DNA of 64,000 nucleotides from Favolaschia claudopus (taxonomy: Eukaryota; Basidiomycota; Agaricomycetes; Agaricales; Mycenaceae). This document shows positions 11,104 to 22,501 of the stretch, piece after piece; position 1 is the first letter of the stretch; every line of letters begins with the position of its first letter. The stretch lies in NCBI GenBank assembly GCA_037176885.1, contig JAWWNJ010000001.1:2790001-2854000 (forward strand), given 5' to 3'. Both the position numbers and the translations under genes were made by a program. The notes below the pieces were generated by a model that worked only from the letters and a program-made list of their open reading frames with translations, was not told the DNA's origin and made no database searches.

Positions 11104-12640
11104 TCAAGCGGAAGGATACGCTCCGGCCGCGAAGTTGTCAATCTCGCCAGCCCTGACGCGAGCAGGTTCCACTTCATCGCCATCATACGTGACGGGGGCC
11201 CAGTTCTTGCCATGGGCAACAGTATGCAAGAGGTCCAATCGGCTGTAGTTTCCAAGCACGTCCGCAACTATCTTGACTTCGTCGATTTTGGACAACGAAA
11301 TATCGGCATAGATGATTTCTTCAACCCCGGCATCTTTGGCCTTGGCTAGGGTTGACCCGTCGGGGCCGTAGATCTGAGAGCCTCCCGTTTTAGTTGTCGA
11401 GCAAACCGCGAGAAAACACTTGCCGTGGCAAAGCCGCCACCAGGGAAAGTGAACCAGGGAAAGCCCGTCATTTTCATCTTTTCGGCGCCCGCTTCGCTGA
11501 CAACATGGCAGCATGCGAGTCCAAAGCTGCCAGATTCCATTGCGACCATTTGAGTCATTCGGGAACTTGCCTCGCCACTGACAATATAAGGGGAGTTGCC
11601 GGTGCCAGGAGGGAAGGCAGGCCACCAGCCGCCTACGAATATCTGCGGATATTGAGAGTAGAAATGTGTCTTAAACCAAGGCTGTAAAAGAGATCAGTGT
11701 GCGGTCGAAAAATATTGACTGAAGCCTGGTACCTGAATATGCTCCCAGCAGTTGAGGCTGCCCAGTCTATGGGTAGGTCGACAGAGTAAGACGCGAGTCC
11801 GGGTGAGTGGCACAATGGAAACTTACCTGCCGAATGGCGTCTGTACCACATTGTGAATCGACTGAGCTGAGGAACCAATCAAATAGTGAAAATCTATTCC
11901 GCAACTCAAACTCACCGCTTCCATCGCCGAAGACGGTCTTTTCATAGTGAGTAGGCTGGATGGGTGTCTGTTAATACAGTTCATTCGCCTCTCGGCGCCA
12001 GACCGTCCACACTCGCCTTGATTTTTCGGCGGTGGTTGGCAATCTTGCCGTCGGGAAGGATGGTTGCCTGAGCTATGTAGAGACTACCTTCATGAAGGCT
12101 CAGTATCGCGATTAGTTTTGCGAATTCAGATTCGTTACCGCCGTCGCGCTCAGCGAACCCCACTACAATCGTCACATCGCACTCCTTGACTGCCTCGCGG
12201 ATCCTATCCATCTCGGGGGAGTGCAGTGCAAGCGCATTGGCTTGGTATTCTTTCAACACAGTCGCAGTCACAATGAAATTGTTGGCCTGTGCTGATCGTA
12301 AAGACAAAAGTCGTTGGAAAATTGGAATAGCGAACCCAAGGAGTCCATGGATAACCTCGTGTCACCCGTGTAAGCAACGAACGTGTCGAGTTCCGCAGCA
12401 AAGACTCTACCGGGAATGAAAACTTCGGGAAAGCCGATGATCTTCGCGCCTTCCGAGGCCGCCTCTCGAATTATCTTGATGGTTTTGTCGACGCTACCTT
12501 GGAGATCAAGCCAAACCCTACAGCCCGAAACATTTGAAATTTGTTTTCCCCGGCATATTGTGAACATACGGTTCAGCCTGAACAGCAGCGACCTTGAAAA
12601 CCTCGGTGGAGGAATTGGACGGGGTAAGGGTGATAGGCAT
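11104..12640 (-). CDS. Nitrilase-superfamily hydrolase (nitrilase/cyanide hydratase branch)
   Basis: About ten exons give a protein of about 350 aa starting at the ATG at 12640 ([20 protein letters not shown]). The C-N hydrolase triad is visible: Glu in [12 protein letters not shown], Lys in [19 protein letters not shown], and Cys in [19 protein letters not shown] second conserved Glu lies in [14 protein letters not shown]. The end of the fold reads FPGGGFAT and [12 protein letters not shown]. This is the branch with bacterial nitrilases and fungal cyanide hydratases, which convert nitriles or cyanide to acids or amides; the exact substrate cannot be read from the sequence. No signal peptide, so it is probably cytosolic. 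Two introns have GC rather than GT donors (11956-12016 and 11374-11423). It converges on NIP7. Confidence 0.88.
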
Positions 12641-13343
12641 GAGTGATGAGGACTCAGGGTGGTGGAAAATTGCTTGATTAGTTGCAGTATTTATTCAGAA
12701 GTCGCTCCCAAGTTGATCCTGGTGAAAGTAAAGAAGACTATTACAAAGCATCGATACGGAGCAATTCGGTGAAAGAGTTGGCTTTCTAGTGGGAAGGAAG
12801 GGAAAGTCTTTCAGTCCGTGGGCAAGTCGGACGGCATTGCAGAGGCTTCGAACCGCCATGAGCACGACATAGAGAAGGCCAAGTTGAAGTTGTGACCAGC
12901 ATAAGAGATTTCTCGGCGGCGAAAGGAAACCGGCTAAGGACGGTAGTTCTTCGAAAGGGTACAAAAATTGAGCCGGCGAGAACAAAATGTCGGAATCGGA
13001 AGGGAAGAAGACGGACAAGCTCCGTAGTTGTTTGACGTCGGGAACAGAGTCGTAGAAAAACGGAGGCATGTAGACAGCCATACGGGAAGCGACAGAGAGA
13101 GATGTTCGGTTTGACGGCACAGGCTAGGCTAAGTGGCTCAGAAGTCGGAGCCATACGGGAACTAAACCAGAAGAATTTGCACAATACTATCGCCAGATCA
13201 CGGTCGCCCTCCGGGCACCGCGTCTAGGTAGATAGTGTACTTGTTGCGGTATAGAGATGCTGGTACCAAAAAAAGAACAAGTCACAGTTGAGGGCAGGAA
13301 AGATTGATGGCGCATCGGCCGACGTGCCCGACACAACTAAAGT
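12641..13343. other. Intergenic: nitrilase / SEC39 divergent region, doubtful ORF
   Basis: 703 bp between two divergent start codons, one of the longest gaps in the window. On the minus strand, a 142-codon frame (12695-13120, with internal ATGs) encodes a hydrophobic stretch (LLYVVLMAVRSL) and PPFFYDSVPDVKQL, and an overlapping frame is also open (12786-13184). Neither resembles a family I know, neither shows splice structure, and two competing frames suggest chance openness. I regard it as a regulatory region with an unproven small ORF. A GTACTTGTTGCGG stretch near 13237 and the GAAAGATTGATGG before SEC39 are not recognisable elements. Confidence 0.35.
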
Positions 13344-16300
13344 ATGCCTTCACCTCAGCACTGGCTCGGACTGCTAGACAATGAGCTCACCGTGGAGAAC
13401 ATACCATCGACGCTGAACCCCATAAAGGATGATTTATGGGTCGCCGCTGCCTGCGTTGACCGTGTTCTCGACGACGCCGCTGTTCAACGTGTGCTACTGG
13501 AAACGGGCCGTGAACGGACAGCGGCAGCCCTTCGCCGGTCTCAAGCCACACTTGCTGCACTCCAAGACGAGGAAGGCGCAGAACAGCTCAACCCGTCCAA
13601 TGCCCTCACATCCCATTTCACTAATCTTCGTGCCGACGCACAACTCTGTGCCATTCGAACACTCATCCTTGACCGCCTCGATCGTCTGAACACTTACGTG
13701 GAAATATGCAAGGTGCCTCCAAAGGGCTCGTATGATACACAAGATACGCAGGACGAATGGGAGGATGACCCATGGGCGGATGACGCCGACGTGCAGAAAA
13801 CGGCCGAGCCACCATTTACACTCTCAGCTTTTCTCACCAACTCTCTCCTCCGTTCAGCACGCGTATTAGCATTGCATCAATGGTTTGGTGCTCTGGGCAT
13901 TATGTTCGAACGACATTCACCTCATCTATGGCCGTACCGTCTGTTTATTCTGGATGGAATCCCAGAACATGCGGCTCCTTTGTCGTACGTTGATCTGCTC
14001 CCTGCAGTGAACACAACCACCAATTTGGAGAAGGTGTGGCCCTCGAAGCCATGGCGTACTGAACCGGATTGGTCCGAAACACCACAAGTCCGTAATGCCC
14101 TTCCCGAGATGGCTCTAACCCCCGACCTCTCGCCAGCTTTTGCTGAATCTTCGGCAGCCCGCCACGACGACCCGCTATCCCCCGATGAGATCTCGCAGTG
14201 GTACAAAACACGCATTCAGCAAATCATCTCGTTCACAGGGATGATAGACGTTGCATTAGCGGTCGTCCAGCATGCGGCACCCCAAAGTGTGCCGGGCCTG
14301 GATGAGATGGGTGAAGAGCTCAGTCTGTTGGCTCGTCTAGTGTACGATGCCCCACAAGCTGACGACGGGATGGACGATGACTGGACGCTGGATCGGTGGT
14401 CCGCTATGGATCCAATTGCCGTAGTCAGAGCATATCTCGCTCATTCCACTCCTGATACTCTGGCCAAGGATATCTGGCGTCTTGTAATGCCATACCTCTT
14501 TGTGCTTGAATCTCGAGCGGAACGTGCTGGCAATCCGGATCCCAACATACAAACACGCATTCTCTACGAGTACATCCTCAATGTACCGTTAGAAACAGCT
14601 GCCGCTGTATTTGAGGCTTCCAAGCCGATTCTTCCCAAGGCGCAAAGAATCATACAGAATGATGAAGAAATGGCGCGCCTGGCTCTCGCGTGCTTGTACG
14701 GAAGTAACAGTCTCGAAGATTGGACAACAATGAGTCAAATTTTCGAATGCTTACCAGCTTGGGATATCAGCCGAGACGATGAACAGGAGGATGCTGCAGA
14801 TACCACTATCGTCTCTCTTGGTGCTTATGTGACGCCGTCAACGACCCGACCCCACTGTACAGCCTCCGATTTACTGATATTCTTCCAACCGCTGCCTTTG
14901 AGCTCCTTGTCGCGCGCGCTGGATATTCTCGATGTCCACCTGGAATCAGGAGAAATTCTATCACGCTGGAGCGTTCCTGCCCCTCTGCGATGGTTCCTCC
15001 AAAGCAATTCCGACATTGCTGAACAACGTGCCTGGGCCAATCGCATGGCAAGAAGGGCCGGCGGCGCGGATGACAAATTAAACACCGTGGAGGATTGGGA
15101 GTGGCTTCTGGAGGATATGTTGAAGCTGACTGGCAAGGGAGACAGCGGTATTCGCGGTGCATTCGGTTTGTTGTCCGAGGACGAAGTTCTACGCATTTTT
15201 CTGAGCGGGCTGCTCAGTACTGGCAGTAGGTGCGCTATCAGAGCCTCGAAGCACGGTCTGACCTGTCTCCCATAGATTTTAGCGTCGCAAAGGCGGTCCT
15301 GATCTCCCCCAAAAATAAACTCTCTTTGAGTGCAGAGGCTCTCGAAGACATATGTTTATCTTGTTCTCGAGAAGTATACGACAACGCGAGCTCTGGTAAT
15401 TATACTTATGGTGACATGAAACTTGCTTACGAGTGGTGCGTTCTATTTCGCTACCAATTTTGAATGCTTAGCAGAAAGATATAGTCTGGACGTCCCACCA
15501 CCGTCGGAACGTCTCTTAAAGGAGAAGGAGTTCATCGAAGCCACTTCGCGTCTATCTTCTTTCAACGTTATGTCTGCTCCAGGCATACCCATCTCTCCTC
15601 TCGAGATTCGTTTGACGAAAGACCGCCTATCTCTCGTATCAAGAGTCCTTTCAAGCAACAACGATGCCTACAAGCACACCGAAGTCATTCTCGATCTCGT
15701 CCATAAACTCGGGTTGGGAAATAGTGTTGTTGCGCAAGTTAAAACACTAGCCATGCTGGCGGATACAGCTCTGCAGGCCGAAGATTTCATCCGCGCGTAT
15801 GAAACCAGCGAGCGGATGATTGATACCGTTTCGTCGCTTCGCTCATCTTACCCGGAACTCGACACTCCCGATGTACAAGAGGCGAGCGAGGTCTGCTGGG
15901 TTGCGTGCTATCAATTAGGTCGCCAGCCCGAATTCGACGATGTCGATGAAAAGCTGTCCCTACTAGGTCGGGCGCTTGAGTTGTGCCGGCCCGACAAGCT
16001 GCACGATGTTCTTGTAGCATGGCGTCGCTTGGAAAATGAAGACATCGAGGCTCGGGAGGGAAGGCTTTCTTCGCGGCATGATGGCAGCATCAGAAAGTCC
16101 AACACCCCAAATACCACGACGTCTTTGCGATCGCGTCTTCAAGACTTCCATTTACCTTCCCCTCCACTGCTCAACACGCCCGACGCGGCTGCCCTAGCAA
16201 GCCGGACGTTCCGCAGTGTTGCAGCAAACTTCCCATTCTCGGTCACAGGCCGTGGGCGGCCATCTTCACTTCAAGAGGAGGAAAGATCATCGCGGAGTGG

Positions 16301-16391
16301 CAGCAGGAGAAGAGGAGAAGGTGATGAACTGGCGTCTCAAGCAACACGCGTATTCTCTAAGGGTATTGGCTGGTTAATCGGAGACGATTAG
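13344..16391 (+). CDS. SEC39: Sec39/NBAS-type subunit of the Dsl1 ER tethering complex
   Basis: Three exons (13344-15225, 15276-15435, 15485-16391) give 982 aa. The protein is almost all alpha-helix and matches the Sec39 family: LLRSARVLALHQWFGALGIM, HSPHLWPYRLFILDGIPE, an EWEDDPWAD acidic loop, and a C-terminal half with SLSAEALEDICLSCSREVYD, LKEKEFIEATSRLSSF and ISPLEIRLTKDRLSLV. Sec39 is the solenoid subunit of the Dsl1 (NRZ in animals) complex, which tethers COPI vesicles at the ER. The last 90 residues are basic and Ser-rich. The second intron has its acceptor at GATATAG (15484); an earlier CAG would create a stop, so the chosen site is required. A second reading gives AYECLDVPPPSE across the junction, as in relatives. 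Confidence 0.93.
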
Positions 16392-16458
16392 CGATATTAC
16401 TATTATTAGCATCATCTGTTATGACCGTGGCACGAATGAAGCTTGGCAGGTACCTCCC

Positions 16459-17413
16459 ATGGCCTCGAAATCGTTTGCGAGTCCGGAACGCAAGTCTGCT
16501 CAAGTTATCTGTTTATTGCGACTTAGATGTGGTGCAGATTTTACGCAAAAGACTGGCAGATGGTCTTGCAACCTCTGTAAACCAACCAACCACGATCCAG
16601 CTCATATGAACTTTCGCACTGCTCTTCAACATGAACGCAACTCTGTGCAGCATGCACAGAATGTTCGAGAAGCAAATACGTGGTGGAATCCGATGGGAGA
16701 GGACGCTGCTGTTTGGAACGCTCCTCTGGAGGTCAGGCTGACGCCGTACGCAGGCGATTGACTGAATTCACACTAGGAAGATCCGCCTTTGACGAAACAA
16801 GAGATTCAGATGCGTGAACACCAGTACCACGTCGAACGCGTCGCCGACATCGTCCCTTACTGGATTAAATGCGTAGACGCTGCGGCCAAAGGGCAAGAAT
16901 CATGTTCCATTGACGAGAGTCGGATTTGAAACTGCGAGTATCATAGACAGGAACTAAGACTGGAGCCCTTTCTAAATTCTCTTTACAACGCATCGGACTC
17001 GTGGGCAACATCAAATGATTCTTGGGGACCAGCGCCGGAACTGGGTTGGGAAGCTGGAGGTGGTTGGGGACCCGATGTTGCAAAATCTAACGGTTCATCT
17101 GGTTTCGGTTCGCGGTGGCGTACTGGCTCAGTAGCGAGCGAAGAGAGTCCAACGACAGGATATGCTTTCGTTGAGAATTTTGCACGCCAGGAATCTGTGA
17201 CCGATGTGGATCGTAAACACAGGTTGCACAAGTTCTTCGATGTAGGCGCATTAGTATTCTTGCTTGCCGGATTTCTGACCGACGCACTGGAAATCAGATG
17301 CCTACAGATGAGAAGGTCAAAAAGGCTGGAGTCCGTTTCCTAGCCTCGCTATGCACAATACTGACAATTGGCAGATTGACGAAATTGTTCGTTATTTGCG
17401 AGAATCCGCTTGA
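16459..17413 (+). CDS. Conserved fungal protein, function unknown (Cys/His N-terminus, Trp/Gly-rich)
   Basis: Five exons (16459-16731, 16777-16892, 16947-17241, 17298-17330, 17375-17413) join in frame to 251 aa. I do not know a named family. The N-terminus has WSCNLCKPTNHDPAHMNF and a following LQHERN, so two Cys and several His could bind zinc. Then comes a helical segment HQYHVERVADIVPYWIKCVD, a tryptophan- and glycine-rich linker (SWATSNDSWGPAPELGWEAG), and a conserved-looking helix VENFARQES..HRLHKFF ending in KKAGIDEIVRYLRESA. The second intron (16893-16946) has a GC donor; no GT donor keeps the frame open. The gene starts only 67 bp after the SEC39 stop. Start choice is uncertain because an overlapping frame also opens at 16421. 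Confidence 0.65.
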
Positions 17414-17674
17414 TCCTCCGACGCCGAGAAAACACCCGCAAATCCATCTACCTGACTGCTTTGAACAGAGTTTGCATATGATCTTTTCTCATCTGTATCT
17501 ATTATGTCTCACAGATCCACCCAGCTCGTAGTCGAGCACACTGTATATTTTTCACTCACCCCGTTACCTCCTTCCCCGTCCTTGTATCATCCATTCACAG
17601 GTTGAAGAATCATTTGACCAGAGTAGCGTTTCATTGCAATGACATCGAATCAAAGTTAACCATTTGAATACTAC

Positions 17675-20600
17675 CTATTCAGCATGTTTCCGTTCCGTTG
17701 TTATTTCACCGGCAGTTCCAAGAGCGTTGCCAACAGGCTTCACAGAATTGACTACAGTGAGCGACGGTAGTTGCGGCTGCGGCCGTCCTCGTAGAGGGAC
17801 TCCGCTCCGGGCAAGAGTCCCCATCATTGCCCCGCCGAGTTCGTCGTTCCAGTCCCAACCTCTTGTCGCGACACCACGACAAATATGTGACGGTGTGAGC
17901 ATTCTTCGTTCGCGATCGTTGTATAAGTCTGCAAGAGCTGTTTGGCGCCTTGGACGACCATCAGGCTGCACTAATGCACGGTGCCTGTCTCGCGAAGCCA
18001 TGTCGAGACCACTGGTTACAACGGCACGCAAAAAACACTTTGCGAGTACCGCTAGCATTGCGTAAGGTGCGACGTCGACTTGAATTTCAGCGGGCGAAAG
18101 AGCGGGGTTGATGGGAAATAGAGGGAGAGCTGAGGAAGAGGGCGGTGGGGGATCCGTAAACGACTTCAGTTTCAGCACCGATACAACACGGCGCACTGCG
18201 TTGACGAGGCTTGGATCTGAGACAGCCAGCAAAGAGGCGGCACGGGAGCTCCAGTCACCATCGCGATGTCCGGGTCTCCTGGTGTACAACTGAGCAGAAA
18301 CTGGAGGATTAAGTGGCACAATTAGGGACGGTGGGCCTTCAGTGGATCCAACTCGCGGTCGCCGAGGCAGGAGGCGGCCGATGTCTACCATGGGCAAAAC
18401 GCTTCATCTGCCACTCCGATGGAGCGATACAACAAACAAATCCGTCTTCGATAGTTCCAAACGATCGCGGATCGCCTTTGAACGCACCCGGCTCGCTGAC
18501 AATGGTATGGATACGATAAGAAAGTCCGCAGATTCTGCACAGTCCAGTCTTGAGTGTTTGCTGGGCTTGTTCCTTCTTGATTGTTGTTTTGCCTTTAGGG
18601 AAATAGCCATGGGTGTGAAGCCAAGAAAACACGTCTGCCGTGCAAAGCTCAGTCTTGTCTTCTGTCAGTCCATTCAGAACCGCGTCAGCATAGGCATCTC
18701 GCATAGCCATGGCGCGACCCCACTTTGATACCATGAGTCGGTGACAAATGTAGCGTCGAAAGTTAAAACAACGGACCTCTACAGCCTTTTTCCGTCCCAT
18801 AACGAGAGCGGAAAATTGCGCAGGATTCTCGACCAGCTTGTACGGAAGCGCTGGAACCGGGCGTTTACCGCCTTTGATGTCTAGAAGCGTCAAAGGAAAC
18901 CGTTCTACCAACTTCTTTAAAACATCCTGCCAACCTGATCGTACATCAGTCTTGGGAACGACTGGTAGGACGGTGACATACTGCCAAGTATTTTGACCTT
19001 CGGGATAGCATTACGTGTTTTCCGTCCGTCTTTGGCAGAAGCAGGACCGGAATCCGGTACAGACACCTCGCTCGTGTTTTCTACAGGTGTGTGTCGCTCC
19101 TTGTCCAACCCCATATCCCATAGAACTCGGGCACTAGGTGAGAGATACCCACTTCGCAGAGGCAAAAATAGCGTCCCACGATCAAGCTCGATGTCAACAA
19201 TCTGCTCTTCGCCGTGTGCAACGCTGGTGCTCTTCATGCGATCTAGCTGCACAAGTCAGCGGCAAGGAGACCAAAGACGAGAGGAAAAGGACCTACCTCA
19301 ACCCAGTGCTCAAGGACGACCTTTTGAGGCTGACCATTGACCGTTGTGCTGCTGAATGCAAGTTCGATGCGGGCGAGGAATGGCGCGTGGGCAGTCCCGA
19401 TCACGGCGAAAGGTGGTGCAGTGGTCGTAAGAGGTTCAGTAGGTGAGAGAACTTTGAGACTGAGGAGTATAGTTGTGATGTGGTATGCCTGCGGAGAAGT
19501 CAAAAAATCGGAGAGGACGAAAGAATTGAGAGACATAGGAAGGTGCATCAACAGATATCATCCATTTGTGCGTGTCATGGCCGAGGCGCTGCTCTGGAAA
19601 AGTAGAGTCGGTAGAGGAACAAACGAGGAATAAAGGGCATACCGGGCGACAACCACAGACTACGATCCGTAACAATGATGCGAGTGGCCATGTGAAAGCG
19701 GGAGCTGGGGTTCGGTAGCAAGTTGGTGGTAGAGACTCGAGGTGGAGGAATCACTGGCAGAGTTGGTGGAGGGCTGGTTTGGGGTGACGATGGCGGACAG
19801 TGGGTCGTATTAGGGATCAGTAATGGTTCATCCCTGTACATGCTTCGATGAGAAAAGGGCATTCGCCACCGTGGTCTAGTATTCGGGGTTTCTTCTAGTC
19901 CGTCAATGTCGACAACTGCATCAGGATCCCAAACCACAATTCCACGCCGTACTGGCGCCTTGCGAAGAAAGCCAGCGAGCGCTGGCGTGTCTGCGTGAAT
20001 ACCAAGAGTGCGGTTGAGACTTTCGAAATCAGGATCGTCGTCCTCAACCACTGCCTGTTCGAAGAGAGTCCATAGACCCGCCATTACTCCACCCGTCGCT
20101 GCGCCAACCTCGACTCCACCTTCAAGATCACTGAAGTCCACCGGCCCACCCTGCACCTCTTCCAGCTTACATGCACAATGGCGTACACATTCGTCATGCG
20201 AGGTCCATCCAAGGGCGTGCGTCACGCGGGCATGGTTAAATAAGCCTTGCAATGCCATGAAATCCGTCCGCAGGCAGATAGGACAACGTAGGATACTCGG
20301 GTCGGTGTTGCCTTCAAGGTGGATATATAGAAATTTGCCATTTTTCTTTGCTAGGTCGTTGCGTACGGCAGGTTTCTTGCGTAGCCTCTTTGCGAAAGCT
20401 GGCCGTCGGGTATCGGCAACCGGGGCAAGTTCCTCTCGTTCAAAGATGACTTGCATGGGTGCGTCGATAGCGGAGAGTGCGTCCAAAGCCGCAGTTTTGA
20501 AGTCTGAGGCTTGGACATTGTCATTTGAATCTGTGGCGGTGAGTTGAGGAAGAGAAGCCAGCGATGATTCGGTAAGAAATACGAACCGTTGTTCAAAGAT

Positions 20601-20876
20601 TCCTGTAAACGCAAAGCCCATTGAATACGCGACTCTATTGTTTGCAGCAGACGTTCTTGTAGACCGATTTCAAGAGTAATATCGGCGACAATGTCCTTGC
20701 GATATTCATCGTCGGCGTCCCAGTCGACGTCGGAATCGCTTGACGAGCATTCAGGATCTGACTCCTCATAGTCGGATTCAAGTTTGGGATTCAGATCTAC
20801 ATGCCTAAAAGATGAGTTTGGAACTTTGAAGGCCTAGGAAGGGAACGCGATCTAACTCTGTAGGTGTGGTGGGCAT
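17675..20876 (-). CDS. YEATS-domain chromatin protein with C2H2 finger and histone-fold-like C-terminus
   Basis: About nine exons give roughly 850-880 aa from the ATG at 20876 (MPTTPTEHVDLNPKLESD). In order: an acidic N-terminus; a helix IGLQERLLQTIESRIQWALR; a C2H2-like finger (CPICLRTDF..NHARVTH) around residue 170; the YEATS domain beginning HMATRIIVTDRSLWLSP, with HDTHKWMISVDAPSY and FLARIELAFSSTTV; a CRICGLSYRIH Cys/His module; and a C-terminal helical block (YAMLAVLAKCFLRAVVTSGL, LTPSHICRGV) resembling a histone fold. YEATS domains read acylated lysines on histone H3; the nearest relatives are probably YEATS2-like. The junction 18279-18388, joining the CRICG module to the C-terminal block, is a 110-nt intron and is my least certain splice; if wrong, the gene ends at 18385. 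Confidence 0.78.
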
Positions 20877-21412
20877 CCTATCTCAAAATTAGCTAGAATT
20901 TTCAAGTAGTATTGGGCCAGGACACACTGTGTGCCACTCTAGTCACGGTGAATTAGACGGGGAAGACGAGAAGCTTGGACGCAGCGGAGACGGCTTTGCC
21001 AAACAAGGCAATACTACCTTCATCGGCCTATTCGGGAAATAAAAATAAGCGAAGGTCAATCCGTCATCTCTTCAGATTTTGGCTTGATAGTTTATCTGAT
21101 AGAGATGTGCAAGCTTGCTACTCATCGCGAATACAGAGGCACGCAGTCCTCACGAGGATATGGTCGCGCTGTGTAAACCGACCCCACCCCGATGCCGATT
21201 TCGCACTCGTGTCCGCAGCAGCCACAGCTCTGCATACCAGAGTCTTCTCATGCAGACCGTTCGTTCCGTCAACCTCCGTCAACAGTGCCAAGGCGCCAGG
21301 CTTCTGATTAGCCAAAAGTGGCGAGATACTGTGAACACAGCCTTGGACCATCTGATCGCGTCTTGGCGCAGTATAAGAACCGGCCCCCTCACAGCAGCGT
21401 AATCTCATCATC
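20877..21412. other. Intergenic: divergent region between YEATS and WW-domain genes
   Basis: 536 bp between divergent start codons. Short frames exist on both strands (for example 20975-21307 plus), but none has splice structure or a recognisable motif. A TATAAG at about 21372, some 40 bp before the WW-domain start, could be a TATA-like element for that gene. Otherwise I see nothing. Confidence 0.4.
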
Positions 21413-22321
21413 ATGGACCGCCCACTACCCTACGGTTGGATCTCCCAACGCGACCCAAATTCCAATGCGACGTTCTATGTCGATACCAAGGCGAATCCTC
21501 CGCGCTCCATCTGGGTTCACCCGCTTGAAGATGAGCAGTATCTTCGAGAACATCCAGAGGCCCGGGAAAAGGCACATCTTTCGGACCAGAAAACCCCACA
21601 GTATAGTGCTCCGCCAACGCCTCCCGTATCTTCTCCTGGTCCCGGTTCCCCCGGTCCATCAGGTGGCTCCTCTGCAGCTCGGATGGGTGCCCCGAAGAAA
21701 AAGCAAGGCTTTTTGGGGAAGCTCAAGAACAAAGTCGTGGGTACTGAGGAGGAACGTGAGCAGGAGCGACGTCACAAGGCCGAACAGAGACAGCAGATGC
21801 TAGCGGTGAGTCCGATTGTCGATTCGCAGTAAATCCTGGCATAGAACACGATTTAGTTGCGAGAACGCCAACATCAGGAGCAAATGGCTAGACAAGCAGC
21901 CATGTATCAACAGCAGCAGATGTATGCTCAACAACAAGCTCAATATGCTCCACAGTATGGCGCACCTCAATATGGTCAACAGTACGCCCCTCAGCAGCAG
22001 CAGTACGTGTATACATTTTTGTTTACTGTATTGCGCTCAATTGCTTCACAGGAGATCTGGATTCGGTGGCGGAGGACTCGCCATGCCGCTGCTTGGTGGT
22101 TTGGCAGGTATGCACTGTTGTTTCTGCTGCAACTTATGGACGCTGACGCATCGACAGGTGGGCTTCTCCTTGGCGAGGCAATGGACGGTTTTGGCGGGGA
22201 CGATGTAAGTCTTTCTTGCTCTTCACTGCGCTTCTCTGCATTGCTGGTCATTGTGATTGTCCTCACCATTTCAATCGTGTAGGGCGGAGGTGGTGATGAT
22301 GGCGGTGGAGGCGACTGGTGA
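21413..22321 (+). CDS. WWM1: WW-domain protein, WWM1-like
   Basis: Five exons (21413-21805, 21857-22002, 22052-22107, 22158-22204, 22283-22321) give 226 aa. A WW domain occupies residues 3-40: LPYGWISQRDPNSNATFYVD and PPRSIWVHPLEDEQYLREHP, with both signature tryptophans. Then a Pro/Ser linker, a basic GFLGKLKNKVVG segment, a charged helix, a Gln/Tyr/Pro-rich stretch (QQQMYAQQQAQYAPQYGAPQ), and a C-terminal GGLAMPLLGGLAGGLLLGEA followed by a Gly/Asp tail ending GDW. This layout is that of yeast Wwm1, which binds the metacaspase Mca1 and modulates cell death when overproduced. WW domains bind proline motifs, and the Gly-rich end may insert in or touch membranes. The stop is followed directly by a second in-frame TGA. 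Confidence 0.8.
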
Positions 22322-22501
22322 TGACAGCGTACGAATGGCATGTTGTGCAGTTGCAGTCGACTTTTCCATGATATTTCTATGCGTGTATGTACATGTACCT
22401 TGTAGTTCATTTGAAAAGAACGAAGATGAGAACGAATTTGTTGCTGGTTGTTTGTAAATCTACGCTACGCGTCACGCGTCAAGTCTCGACCGCCGCGACG
22501 T

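Noticed and set aside
11104..12640. Nitrilase gene as part of a metabolite cluster
   Set aside because: Its neighbours are NIP7, NRDE2 and SEC39, which are housekeeping genes. No synthase, transporter or regulator is nearby.
12695..13184. Two overlapping minus-strand frames between the nitrilase and SEC39 genes as a gene
   Set aside because: Two frames compete, neither has splice structure or a recognised motif, and the gap is a divergent promoter. Left as a doubtful ORF only.
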